Source: Gnetum montanum (lineage: Eukaryota > Streptophyta > Gnetopsida > Gnetales > Gnetaceae). Taken from it: a stretch of DNA of 54,012 nucleotides. Numbering within the stretch: position 1 is the stretch's first letter; each line of letters begins with the position of its first letter. The notes under the pieces were generated by a model, which worked only from the letters and a program-made list of their open reading frames with translations, searched no databases and was not told the DNA's origin. Of the stretch, positions 30,794 to 41,945 are shown one piece after another. Location: positions 287,967 through 341,978 of the forward strand of contig MNCI01036208.1 in the NCBI GenBank assembly GCA_015680685.1, in the 5' to 3' direction. The position numbers were made by a program, and so were the translations under genes.

Positions 30794-31500
30794 ATGATTT
30801 TCTTTGGTCCACTGCAAGGACAAGAGTTCATTGTTTGCCATGTGGTATGGACGCGAGGGTTTGCAACTCATCCTGTTACACTCCTTCCACTAGCGATGCC
30901 AAAGATACCGCAACTCCTAGAGTCAGTGATACTCCCAACTCCAAAGTCTTCGACTTTGTGGCCACGCATACATCCACTATTCATATTCATCTTCCCTGCC
31001 TAGAGCTTGACATTTGAAAAATATCTACCGCTGCCATCTTTTCATCATACCTTTAATGCCACGAATGTCATCTTTCGTGCACTCCCAACATGGGCAACAA
31101 CATCAGTGGGACATTTGAAAGTGACGACGATCTATACAAGGTGGAAAAACTCCATCACTGTCATTTTCAGGGTAGCTACAGAGTATGGCCATTGCAGTAG
31201 CTGTAAAGAAACCCTAACTTTGTTTATGTAGGTGCTACAAGAGATTGATGGAAACTATGGTGATGGTTAAAACCTCTGGTACATCTATGATGGGATAGGT
31301 ATTAAGACTTTTTCTAAATGGTTTCTCTTTGAGTTAGTTGTATTGGTCTCCTTTTTCAGCTATCGTTCCGGGGGTGCGATAAGCTTATGTATTGTTGCAG
31401 GTGACTGGGGGTCATCTTGCAACATTGGGCTCTGTTAATTTTTCTTCTGCAACTTGTAGCTCACCTTAACAAACACCCCCTCACCCCAAAAAAAAAATCC
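30794..31500 (+). other. GC-richer segment with three overlapping open frames, unidentified
   Basis: Base composition is visibly more balanced than in the flanks. Overlapping plus-strand frames run 30703-31017, 30794-31003 and 31007-31231. None shows a known motif and none has a clear start advantage. The segment ends in ACCCCCTCACCCC and a run of ten A at about 31489-31498, which could be a retroposon poly-A tail. It might be a second LINE or SINE-like insert. I cannot identify it. Confidence 0.35.
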
Positions 31501-32349
31501 CAAGCCAAGGCCATGGTACCGTGTGAATCAAGAACATCCTGATTTTTCAAATTTCAATTCGTAACAATAGCAACCCCAAAAAATATAAGTGGACAACATG
31601 TCATTGACAAAGGTTGCGGGTTTTCTACAAACAATGGCCCTGCAGCAATGGCACTTTGTAGGTTGATTTCCCATGCTTGGCCAAATAATTAAGTCTATGG
31701 CATGCTCAATTTTCTCCCATGATGCCATTTCTCAAGGTTTTATTTCCTTTAAGGTTCTGCAATTGCTCAGGTGGATGCAGATGGACAAGGATGAGATCCT
31801 GATTTAGTGAAAATTTCAAAATACTAACCCTATATTTCCTTTGGATTGTGTCACATTTGATTTGTTTCATTTTTTCTGGCAATTTCAGATGAATTAGAAA
31901 CCTTGTTTGCATTGTTCTCCTTGTTTTAATGTTCCTACCTGATAATTCTTACGTACCTTCTCTTTTTTGTCTGGTTGTTTTTTAGTTTGTGCACTTTTTG
32001 GTTCTTATCCTAGAGTCTCTGTTCACACAACGTGTTATTTATAACTTTGCCTGTATACTCAACAGTGAATTCTCAATTTCTGCAGCTTCTTCTCTCCATT
32101 CACAAGATTCAATCTTAGTTATTATAACTTCTTTCTTTTTGCAAAATGATATAATTGTGCACTGTTTTGAACAATGGTAGTCCATGGACAGCCCATAGAC
32201 TGAATTCTGTACTCAATTTTCTGAGCAATCAACCCTATTATTGTTCTTCATCACATTCTCCAGAAATCCTCACCAACATTAAATCTTCACATTTTCCAAA
32301 AATCTTCACCAACATTAAATCCTTACTTTACATATGAAACTGGTAAAAC
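31501..32349. other. Unassigned DNA left of element 1
   Basis: Pyrimidine-rich on the plus strand in places (31880-32130). A direct repeat of about 25 bases (TCTTCACCAACATTAAATC-like) occurs at 32265-32330. It does not resemble LTR or Tat gag sequence, although one of those would be expected beside element 1. Confidence 0.45.
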
Positions 32350-32550
32350 TTTTCTATTAAAAATCACATGCCTCAAGCTTACTTAACCATACAATTATGA
32401 CATATAAGTAATTTTGGGGAGACAATGATCAACCAACCCATCTTTGTTCCACAAGGGCACATAAGCACTTAGTCCTTGGAATTCCATCAGATCATGCATG
32501 AAACGCTCATATTCATATGGTTGAGCGTAGGGGTACCTCGCAACTCATCA
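32350..32550 (+). repeat. Truncated 5' LTR of element 1
   Basis: Only the last ~190 bases match the family LTR: from AATCACATGCCTCAAG through GGTACCTCGCAACTCATCA. Upstream of about 32355 the sequence is unrelated, so the U3 and promoter are gone and this copy could not transcribe from its own LTR. Confidence 0.8.
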
Positions 32551-32551
32551 T

Positions 32552-32569
32552 TGGCACCGTTGCCAGGGA
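32552..32569 (+). promoter_or_regulatory. tRNA-Asp primer-binding site of element 1
   Basis: TGGCACCGTTGCCAGGGA, one base after the LTR. Matches TGGCGCCGTTGCCGGGGA, the complement of the plant tRNA-Asp 3' end used by Athila-type elements, at 16 of 18 positions; both mismatches are G to A. Confidence 0.85.
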
Positions 32570-32686
32570 CTTAGTTGTTTATGCACTAATTAGAACTTAG
32601 GAAATCATTCACATCATTGGAATAAACCCTTAGGATTGGTTGAGAAAATAATAAAAAAGAATATATTACACACTAAATAAACAAGT

Positions 32687-35230
32687 ATGTCTCCTTCTTC
32701 GTATGAAAGTGCCTCACTGCCTAGGTCTGAAATAGAAAACAATCAGCAATGCAATACACATGACGTTAATCTGCCAGTCCCTCAACAAGTTCGAGTAGCA
32801 TATATTCATCTTGATGAGTATATACAAGACTTCATCTTTATCCTTCATCAAGATGAACAACTATGTTGGTGAGACTTAGAAGGTAACATAGTGTTACCTC
32901 CCGATCATTTAGTCCCAAGCATGCTTCTTCGTGCTCTCACACAAATTGGCATGCCACACTTACACACAGAATACATTGTGCAAGACCATGACTTGAGAGA
33001 ATACCATCCCACGGAGGCACAACGTCAAAGGGACTTGCAATAGGAGAGACATTATAAGTCTTTGAAGGATAAGTGATCCTAGGATGTCCCACATGTCTTA
33101 AGCAAAAATGAGGGTGGTGAACCTACCTCAAGTAGCCGCCCACACAACGATATTCCTCCCCTTGACTTTGGCCAAGGGGTTTTGTATTAGAACCTTCATT
33201 CCACTATTCATAACCCAGGTTCTAATACCCATTGGCACAAAGGATCCAGAAAAGGAACATAAACACATGATAAAGATGGACATTTTGATCGCAATCACGA
33301 TTAAGGCCGTGACCACTAAAGAGAAGGTAGCAGACACCATCATGGTGATGGTTCTCCTTTTTCTTCACCTTCATCATCTCCTTCACCCTCTTCTTCAATA
33401 TCCAGACACATTCATAGAGAAAAAGACCATGGGGATAAAGGTAGGCAAAGGGGAAGTCATAGATAAAACAACCAGGAAAGGGGATGAGGGCACTCTAGAG
33501 AATCACAACATAGAAGAAGTTAGAGTAGGGAACAGCGTAGGCATCATAGACGCCATGGACAAGATGATCATGATGAACCCCTACTCACTACTCCAAGTAT
33601 GTTAGACATAACTAAGACTATTAGAATTCCAAAAAAGCACTAGAAAGAGAGTAGGATCAAGAGATTAGATATGAACAATATCCCATGATTTGAAGGGAGA
33701 TACAACATTGATCCTCAAAATCACTTACAAGCATTCCATGATGCATGTGCCTTACAAAACATAGAGAATGAATGGCAAAAACTTAAGTTGTTCCCATAGA
33801 CACTAGTTAAAGAAGCAAAAATTTCATATCGGTCCTTAGAACTAGAATCCATTCGTAGATGGAGTACCATGTTAGAATTTTTCAATGATAAGTACCAAAC
33901 GTACTCCCGAGCTTCCAACCTGAGAAAGCAAATCCAAGGCTGGAAACAAGGAGGACATGAACCCTTGGATGCTACCATGGGCCGATACTATGCACTGTTA
34001 CATCATTGTCCTAGCCATGGTTATTCGTAGAGGGATCAATTGTGCCATCTCGTAGATGGGCTTAGGCATGAAACAAGAAGAACCATTGGGACTTATGCCT
34101 AAGGAAGACTCCAAGCTTAGGTTCCATCAAATTCAAAGACTATTGGAGCAAGTTTCTAAGGAAGAAGGTGACCTATGAAAGAGAGAAAGTGTGAAATAGT
34201 ATAACTGAGATCCTTCCCTCTAGAAGAGGGGAGTAAGATTTTATGAGGATGAATAAGAGTCACCACTCAAAGAGATGGTGAATAGGAAGACTTTGCCTAT
34301 CCAAAAGTTGACATTAGAAGTATTGGCAAAGGTAGACCAAATGTGGGATTCCCTAGGCAATAGATTTCAAACTATTCTTAAAATAGTAAAGGAGTCTAGA
34401 GAGCAAGGTAGTAATCACAAAAAAAAAGAAAAAAGAGAGAAGCTAAACATGCACATAGCAAGGGTAAGGGAAAAGTTTCCATCATCGAAGAAGTTGTGGA
34501 TTTAGATATAGATAATGATAGTGGATGCGAGATATGCCAATATGACCATCCTAAGGGATGTTGACCTATAATTTTACATCTGTAGGAGTCTAGGTTGTAT
34601 GCACTCAACCCATGATTAAACAAAAAGCAAACACCCTGAAGGTTACCTTATCCCCAAGGTAACCCAATATAGTTCTACCAACTACCAACCCTTAACATAT
34701 TATCCTAGTGGAAATCCACCACAACCGATTGAGCAATATCAATAGTGGAAATACCCATAATCATGGGGAATTCCACCACCAAGGCAACAGTATCCTTACC
34801 GGCAACTTGACCCATATGGATATTACGTGTAGTAGCTAGTCTCTCCACGTGACTCTACTAGTCACGTTACTCCTCAACCTTACTACAAAGCTCGTGAGTA
34901 TTATAGGACTCCTTCTTCTAGGGGAAATTTTCCACAAACATATCACCCTTCTCATCTAGCCACATCTCTTTTACCAATAGCTCCATTACCACCTGCTCCA
35001 ACTATGTAGGGTGAAATCACTACCCAGCCGTAGCAACGTAACGTCACAAGGTCTGTTAACTCTCAACCTACTATTGGTTCCGACAACCACATGAAAAAAG
35101 ACCTTTATTTAGAACCAACAATCCAACCAAGCCCTTGTAATCACAAGCGGCTAATTCCTTAGATGCCTTAGTATCAATCAGAACTTTGGAACCTCCTTCA
35201 AACCAACCACCGCACTCAACACATATGGTC
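32687..35230 (+). pseudogene. Gag of element 1
   Basis: The start ATG at 32687 begins MSPSSYESASLPRSEI. The N-terminal part includes RVAYIHLDEYIQDFIFILHQ. A linker rich in His, Asp, Arg and Ser follows (33110-33580, best read in the frame giving REQRRHHRRHGQDDHDEP). The capsid core is at about 33672-34190: DPQNHLQAFHDACALQNIEN, LESIRRWSTMLEFFNDKY and RKQIQGWKQGGHEPLDATMG, typical of the plant retrotransposon gag domain. A CCHC knuckle CEICQYDHPKGC lies at about 34523-34563. A Pro/Gln/Tyr-rich tail (34700-35050) leads to the protease. Stops such as TAG at 33812 and 34028 break the frame, all explainable by CAG, CAA or TGG changes. Confidence 0.8.
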
Positions 35231-35249
35231 ATGCTAACACATGTCTTCA

Positions 35250-35700
35250 CAAATTCTCTGATCCTGGGAGTCCTCTAATATATTTACAAATCGTTGGAAA
35301 TGAACCATGCAAGACTCTTTTAGATTCAAGTTCTGATGCCAACTTAATTTCTTAAGAAATGTACAAGGCTTGGAACCTGCCTCCATTGAAAAAGAGCAAC
35401 ATCCGTTTAGAGTTGGCTGACCAGTCCATCACTATCCCATTGGGACTAGTGGAGGACATTGTTACCACTAATTGTGGGTGGTCGTACCCAGCTAACTTCC
35501 TAGTGATTCAAGTGAACAATGGTAAGGGGGACTCCCCAATCATAATGAGAAGAGTGCGGCTAAGCATAATCAATGCACACCTAGGAATCCACAATATTTC
35601 CCTAGAAATATCAAAGGAAAACACATTCAGAAAGATCAAGAAGAAGAAAGTTCCATGCATCACATATAGTGACACAAGGTGTAATTGCGTGCAGAAGTCA
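35250..35700 (+). pseudogene. Aspartic protease of element 1
   Basis: CKTLLDSSSDANLIS carries the active-site Asp (element 2 reads LLDSGFRVNLIS at this place, so the DSG triad residue Gly is Ser here). NIRLELADQSITIPLGLVED and PANFLVIQVNN give the core. PIIMRRVRLSIINAHLGI is the ILGRPFLxTxxAxI motif, with the GR pair changed to RR. KIKKKKVPC ends the domain. One TAA after LIS. Confidence 0.75.
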
Positions 35701-35949
35701 TGGGTTGTGCAAAGTTTAACATTGCCTGTATGCAATTAGTGTTCACAAGTGATCAACATACAAATATGCTTATATGCAGCAGCCACATGACAGGAAGGCA
35801 CCCGGTGGCTAACATCTAATCAAGAAAGCAGTTCAATCATATGCATGGAACCAATTGAGGGTTTGACTTGCACTTACATTGATATCATAGACACATTAGA
35901 GCAAGTCCACTGCCAACTTCCAAGTTTTAACCTCAAAAGTATCAATTGG

Positions 35950-37065
35950 GGAAAGTTGGAAATCCCTAAGAAATTTAACTAGGAACCCCTCTAGTTGAAA
36001 CCATTGCCCATTGGTATGGAATACACGTTCCTTAAAAATGGAAAACTAGTAATTATTAATGCTAAGCTTGCTCCACAACAAAAAGGAAGACTAATGAAGG
36101 TCATAAATAAATGGTCAAAAGCCTTCACTTGGTCATATCCTAAATTAACTAGAATAGATCCTAGGGTATGCCAACATAATATTTACACCAACCCCTTCAT
36201 GAAGCCTCAAAGACAACAGCAGAGACGTTTAAACCCAAAGCTTAAGCAAGTAGCCAAGGGAGAAATCGAACAACTTCTCAAGGTTAGGTTCATATACCCC
36301 ATTGCTAATCACGATGGATTAGCCCCTTAGTTATTATACCTAAAAAGGGAGGTAAATGGAGGGTGTGCATATATTTCACGCTACTAAATATGGCAACATT
36401 CAAAGATCACTTCCCATTGACATTTTTTGACCAAGTCTTAGAAACCATTGTAGGGCATCGCTATTATAGTTTTCTGGATGGATATAGTGGATATTACCAA
36501 ATACAAATAGCCCCAGAAGACCGATCCAAGACTATGTTCACCAGTACTTGGGGAACATTTGCATACAAATAGATGTCATTTGGCTTGTGCAATGCCCCTG
36601 CAATGTTTCAATGATTAGTTCTAAGAACATTCCAATAGCAAATAGGAAATGGTGTGGAGGTCTTTATGAATGACTTCTCCACTTATGGAGCAAACTTTGA
36701 TCAAGCCTTGGACCAGTTAGAGAAAGTGCTAAAAACATGTGTAAAAACCAATTTGAGGCTCAAGTGGTAGAAAAGCCATTTGATGGTCCAAGAAGGCATA
36801 GTACTAGGGCACAAAATCTCACCCACAGGGATTGAGATAGACCCTACGAAAATCAAAGTTATCTAAGGAATTACCCATCAACCAGAAACTATCAAAGATA
36901 TTTGATCATTCTTTGGACACACTGGCTACTATAGGAGATTTATTGAGAAATTTTCAAAGGTTGCCAAACCATTGGTGGAATTAACAGAAAATGATGTACC
37001 TTTCGAATGGACCAGGGAATGCGAATTAGCTTTCCAAACTCTAAAAAAACGTTGGTAGAAACACA
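35950..37065 (+). pseudogene. Reverse transcriptase of element 1
   Basis: The front part (LKPLPxxMEYTFLKNGKLVIINAKL, KAFTWSYPKLTRIDPRVCQH) continues to IEQLLKVRFIYPIA. A one-base frame change near 36325 falls in VPKKGGKWR. The core follows: DHFPLTFFDQVLETI, YSFLDGYSGYYQIQIAPED, TSTWGTFAYK.MSFGLCNAPA. The catalytic box reads FMNDFSTYG at about 36664-36690, where element 2 keeps FMDDFSTYG, so one active-site Asp is lost. MVQEGIVLGHKISPTGIEID and GYYRRFIEKFSKVAKPL close the domain. Five or more stops are present. Confidence 0.85.
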
Positions 37066-37545
37066 CATTCTACAAGCTCTTGACTAGTCCAAACCATTCC
37101 ATATTATGACCGATGTGTCCAACTATGACTTAGGAGCTGTACTTACACAGTTAGATGACCAAAAGTGTCCTTATTACATCCACTATGCAAGTAGAAGTAT
37201 CGTTGGTGCACACCTTAACTACACTACCATAAAGAAAGAATTAATGGTTGTAGTGTTTGCACTAGAAAAGTTTAGACACTATGTATTAGGATATAAAGTA
37301 TATGTATATATAAATCATAGTGCACTTTGATTCCTCATGAATAAGCCAATGGTTAGCCCTCATATCATACGATGGCTTGTAATCTTACAAGAGTTCAATC
37401 TTACAATGAGCGATCATAAAGGGATCCAGAACGTAGTTGTTGATCATTTATCTTGGTTGCAATGGGACAACAAAGAGGATGAGTATCCAATTTCTAATTA
37501 TTTCCCTGATGAATTCCTCTTTGCTGGTGTAGTGAATAATCAATC
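37066..37545 (+). pseudogene. RNase H of element 1
   Basis: The first catalytic Asp is in HIMTDVSNYDLGAVLTQ, the Glu in IKKELMVVVFALEKF, and the later Asp is lost in YINHSAL (family YTDHxAL). HIIRWLVILQEFNLTMSDHKG and VVVDHLSWLQ end the domain. Only one retroviral-type RNase H is present, unlike the Tat-like element, which supports the Athila-like call. Confidence 0.8.
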
Positions 37546-37639
37546 ACCCATAGAGACAAACTAGTACAGTAGCATTCTTACCTATCTCCTCACCTAGCAA
37601 ATACCACAAGAGTTAATCCTTAACAAGAAATAATAGTTT

Positions 37640-38890
37640 CTTCACCAAGCAAAGTACTTTATGGAGATCAATGGGAAACTTTATAAAGTGTGTCTTGATG
37701 GCTTGGTTCAATGGTGTGTTCTTCATATAGATCAACTACAAGTTCTCCAAGGTGCTCATGAGGGTCCTTATGGGGGTCATTATGCTAGGAAACAAACAAC
37801 CATCAAGATCTTGCTTGTAGGATATTATTGCCCGACATTGTTTCAAGACATCCATCGTTTTGTCCAATCTTGTGAGCACTATCAATGTGATGGGGGAATG
37901 ACTACTAGAATGGAGGGTCTGCAACAATGGATCCAACCATTAGAATCCTTTGACATTTGGGAAATTGATTTTATGAGGCCAATTACACCAATGTCCAATG
38001 AAAAAGCTTATATTATTGTTGTTGTTGATTATCTAACAAAATGGGCAGAAGTAGCTATTGTTAGGGATTATACATCATCTACAGTTGCACAATTTGTTCA
38101 ACAACAAATCANGTACATCATCTACAGTTGCACAATTTGTTCAACAACAAATCATAAACAGATTTGGTGTGCCTTGTGCACTTATTTTAGAAAATGGCAC
38201 ACACTTCACAAGTGCAACTTTTCAGAAATTAATGCAACGCTTAGGGTTTGAACACAAACTAACAACACGATACCACCCCCAAGCGAATGGTCAAGCCGAA
38301 GTTACCAACGGTGAGATTATGAAGATATTGACAAGAACTATTAGCAAGTTTAGGCAAGACTAGAGCACTAAACTAAACAATGCTTTTTGGACATACCACT
38401 CCACATGGAAACTCCTTACAGGCTACTCTCCCTATGAGTTAGTGTATGAAAAGCTTCCAATGCTTTCCATTCAAACTGAGCTCCATACACTATCCACGGC
38501 ATGTAACCTCAACCTTGACCTTGATCTAGCACAAAAACAACAGTTAGTAACCCTTAACTTGCTAGATGAAAACTAACTAACTACCCTATCATCTAATGAA
38601 TTACACAAGGTATTCAATAAATAATGTCATGACCTAAGAATTAGAAAAGTTAAATATCAACCAGGAGATAAGGTTCTCTATTGGAATCCCACACATGTGC
38701 CACAATGTACTAAATTTCAAACACTATGGGAAGGACCTTATATTATACATGCAACATTTTCTTCAAGAGTCATGACAATATACAAACCTGAGAGCCCAAA
38801 CAAGAAATTGTTGGTCAATGTGCAACAAACCAAACCTTTCCATGAGCTTAGGATAGGCAATACACATGCTACCTCTGTTTATGGATAACC
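37640..38890 (+). pseudogene. Integrase of element 1
   Basis: The HHCC zinc module is visible as HEGPYGGHYARKQTT and CEHYQCDG. The catalytic core follows: WEIDFMRPITP (first Asp), LTKWAEVAI, LILENGTHF (second Asp changed to Glu or displaced; element 2 keeps ISDNRTHF), and RYHPQANGQAEVTN (Glu). The C-terminal domain reads TLWEGPYIIHATFSSRVMTI and ends near 38887. An N and an exact 41-bp duplication at 38071-38154 disrupt the core and are probably an assembly artefact. No chromodomain. Confidence 0.85.
38071..38154 (+). repeat. Exact 41-bp duplication around an N
   Basis: The 41 bases at 38071-38111 are repeated without change at 38114-38154, separated by NG. Element 2 has a single copy at the equivalent place (about 44480-44520). 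Confidence 0.95.
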
Positions 38891-40833
38891 TTGCTCGCTA
38901 TTTTGGATATCCTCCTTCCAAATCAGTCATGGGGGAGATGGCCACCTATGCTAACCATTCTAGGCACTTAGTTCTTTTTGAATCTTTGTTTTACACATAT
39001 TTCCAACTTTTCTTATTTTTGTTTTACACCATCATTCATATTTTTACTATTTCTTTGTTTGCTTGATTTACTTTTATTCATCATACAATAAGTGCTCATG
39101 ATGGTGGATTGAATTATATCATATTGATTGCTAATGTTTGATTTTTACCTTTGAATTATGATGCTAATATTAAGGTATGGTTATTTTGGTAAAATAGGCA
39201 ATGAGTCCACGTCGTCCATTCATCCATACAACTCTATGGTCTCCTTTGGCTTAGAACTGTATAGTCCCTTTTTCTAAGTAAACTTGTTAATGAATTGGTG
39301 GCTAGGTATTTTTCAAACCAATGAAAGACTCAAAGGATGAAAAGGGTGTGACTTCAAGGAGATTCAAAGCATTTGTGCTGGCCATTCTCTTGGGTGCTTG
39401 GATGCTTTTTCTTGGATTTTCCACCATTCTAACATTGTTCAAATATCAGGAAGCTAAGTGAATAAAAAATAATTCTTTTCATGGTATGGTTCTCACACAA
39501 AAAAAGGGGGGGGTGAGAATTCAAGTACACCCCTTAGACATAATAAAGCAATATGGGCTACAAGCACTAGTTATGGCACTGAAAAGACATGTTACCCATG
39601 CCTGACGGTCCCCTCTAACTAAGTCCCTTTCTCACTTCCTGCTTCTCCATCTTGCTCTCCTTTGGATGTGGTCACTCTTTGTGGAGGCATTCTTGTTGCT
39701 TTAAGAGGATGGATTGGCCAAGTGTATTGATGTGAGGTCACTGAATGTGGTTGGTTTGAGTTCAGATTTGGAATGAGTTCCACTCAGTAATGTTAACCAT
39801 GAAATACACAAGGGAATTTACACAACCTTGTTCTTGGGATTCCATTCCATTCTCTCCTCTCCATATTTATTCCCATTTTCCACCTCATTACTGGTTTTAT
39901 CATTAGTCTATTTCTAGGTTGATGCATTGTTTTTCTTTGGTGAATTCTTCTGGGTAAGTTTTTAACTCTTTCTTCCAAATGACATTACTAAAGCCTATGG
40001 ACTCTTTGGTTTGTGGGTTTTTTAGGGCATAAAGGGCATGAGCCTACTTAGGAGAGGACCCACTAACATTCCCTTTTAGTGCAATTGTTAACTTCTTTTC
40101 CTTAAACATTTCCTACAATCAATCATTTCTTATTTCATCCCCATTTATGGCATCCATGTTATTGGCATTATTGTTGTTATTTCTCCCATCTTTCTTGATT
40201 TTATATTTTTTTTCCATCTTCTAGTTACCAGAGGTTCGCTCTTAGTTGTGGGGGTCTTGGCACAAATTTTTCAATTTCTTCCATTCTACTATTCACCTAA
40301 CCCCTACATCTTGGGTAGTCGCCAATGATAAATCTCCAAACCAGTTTTTTCCATAACCACAACTCAGCCAATGCACTTCATATCAAGGCAACGTATCAAC
40401 TACATTGTGGTTTATCTATCCTTGCTCATTTGTGATTTTGTTGTGTGTGCAAATGGTGATCATACAAACAATGAACTGGGCTTGGAGGAAGCACTCAGGA
40501 TGGACTGGAACTAGAGTGTTTATAAAAGGAGCAATTCTGGTGGCGTGGCTATGGATAAATAATGGAAAGCACAATTTCAACATTGGCAGCAACACCCTTC
40601 ATCTTCTCTCTCTCTCTCTTTCTCTTCAAGTTACCAAATAAAGGCTTGGATGTCATTTATGTACGAGTGTTCACCACAATGGTCATGAACACTAATGTTG
40701 TAATATGCTTATTGATCTATTCACTAGGCATGTTGAGTCTATCATCCCATTCCACTATCAGTTGTCAGTTAGTCAATAATCCCATACCTTCCCAATATTT
40801 TGTAAGGAACTCAAGGACAAGTTTTCATTCATT
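38891..40833 (+). other. 3' spacer of element 1
   Basis: Non-coding as far as I can see. It matches the spacer of element 2 (41946-43679, opposite strand) in order, including the CT microsatellite (40603-40628), CATGAACACTAATGTTGTAAT, and GACAAGTTTTCATT before the purine tract. No env-like ORF is recognisable, in contrast to element 4. Confidence 0.6.
40603..40628. repeat. CT microsatellite
   Basis: Run of CT with TTT interruptions. The matching GA run in element 2 is at about 42131-42160. Confidence 0.8.
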
Positions 40834-40834
40834 T

Positions 40835-40843
40835 GTGGGGGTA
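40835..40843 (+). promoter_or_regulatory. Polypurine tract of element 1
   Basis: GTGGGGGTA immediately precedes the TGATGAA start of the 3' LTR. The same tract is found at element 2. Confidence 0.75.
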
Positions 40844-40940
40844 TGATGAACTACGATACCACATCCATGATATTAGGTCTATGATATTGGAGCCTATCAT
40901 GGGATGTTGGATACCCGACATCGGGACCTACCTCCTTGCC

Positions 40941-40950
40941 TATAAATAAG
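40941..40950 (+). promoter_or_regulatory. LTR TATA box (element 1)
   Basis: TATAAATAAG about 100 bases into the LTR; element 2 has TATATAAG (minus strand) at about 50794-50803 in the same context. It is the likely core promoter of the LTR. Confidence 0.65.
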
Positions 40951-41114
40951 AGACAACCACACTTGGTTTTGAAATTAGATAGTTAGTCCCTTAGCCAAAC
41001 TCTTGCCTTTTCTTCCTTCCAAAGTTAGAATTATTTCTACATGCTCGCAGTAGGAGTCATAGACTGAATGGATCTTTATCCAAACATTGTGTACCTAAGA
41101 AGACCTTGTGTACG

Positions 41115-41119
41115 GTAAT
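41115..41119. repeat. Left target-site duplication of element 2
   Basis: GTAAT before the LTR; GCAAT at 50886-50890 after it. The single difference is T/C. Confidence 0.8.
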
Positions 41120-41933
41120 TGATGAGTGGCGAGGTACCCCTACACTCAACCATATGAATACAAGCATTTCACATGCGATCCAGTCGAACTCCAAGGACTA
41201 AGTGCTTATGCACCTTAATGGAACACTTAGGGTTAATCAATCGTTGTCCTTCCAAACTTACTTATATTGTCACAGTTGTATGGTTAAGTAAGTTTGAGGC
41301 ATGTGATTTTTATAGCTTTTTGTCTTTTTTATGTCTTATGCTAATAAGGGAAGGTAAAGAGAACTAAGTGACTAACTTACATTAACTATTCACTAACTAA
41401 GTTCTAATTGTTCCTAACACCAATATCCATTCCCACTTTCCATACACATCCTAAACCAGTGCAACGCTACTGGGATTACCGAACGCTAATTGTTACTAGG
41501 TTACCAAGCACTACACACATGCTCAAAGCAATCATACTGAGTGTACTTAACTAGGAGAGTCAAAGGTTGAGAGATAGATTAATTAACTAGGAAAGCATTA
41601 AACATTCAACAATAATTAATTACTAATTAGCTTAGTATGTATACTACAAGGTTTATCATAAATTTTTTCTTTATTTTCGTACACAAATGTGTGCTCAGGT
41701 ACAAATTTCTCGAATAAAGATCTGTTCCCTCTATGACTCCTACTGCGGGCACACAAAAATCATTCTAACTCTAGAATGGTAAAACTGCAAGATATTGGCT
41801 AAGGGTCTAATTCTAACTATTGGGAACAAAGGGTGTCACCTCTTATTTATAGAAGATGAGGCAAGATGCGATATCATGTGATGGATGCGATATCATGTAC
41901 GTGATATTGTGTACGTGATATCACGGCTCATCA
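41120..41933 (-). repeat. 3' LTR of element 2 (814 bp)
   Basis: On the plus strand starts TGATGAGTGGCGAGG and ends CTCATCA. It aligns end to end with 50072-50885 at identical length. The differences I compared near the left end (CATATGAATACAAG versus CATACGAATACGAG) are transitions, mostly at CpG. Confidence 0.93.
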
Positions 41934-41945
41934 TACCCCCATGGC
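41934..41945 (-). promoter_or_regulatory. Polypurine tract of element 2
   Basis: Minus strand GCCATGGGGGTA directly before the 3' LTR. Confidence 0.75.

Larger units (their letters stand above)
40844..41119 (+). repeat. 3' LTR of element 1, left half
   Basis: Starts TGATGAA and matches the U3 and start of R of element 2's LTR (opposite strand). It carries a TATA box TATAAATAAG at 40941-40950 and the block CATAGACTGAATGGATCTTTATC. It breaks off after GTACGGTAAT, exactly where element 2 begins. The rest continues at 50886. Confidence 0.85.

Noticed and set aside
33108-33605. A 165-codon open frame in the gag region of element 1
   Set aside because: It is out of frame with the gag linker; the correct frame gives the His/Asp/Arg-rich segment seen also in element 2.
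38058-38363. A second integrase gene overlapping the first
   Set aside because: It is produced by the 41-bp duplication and N; both frames are one integrase.
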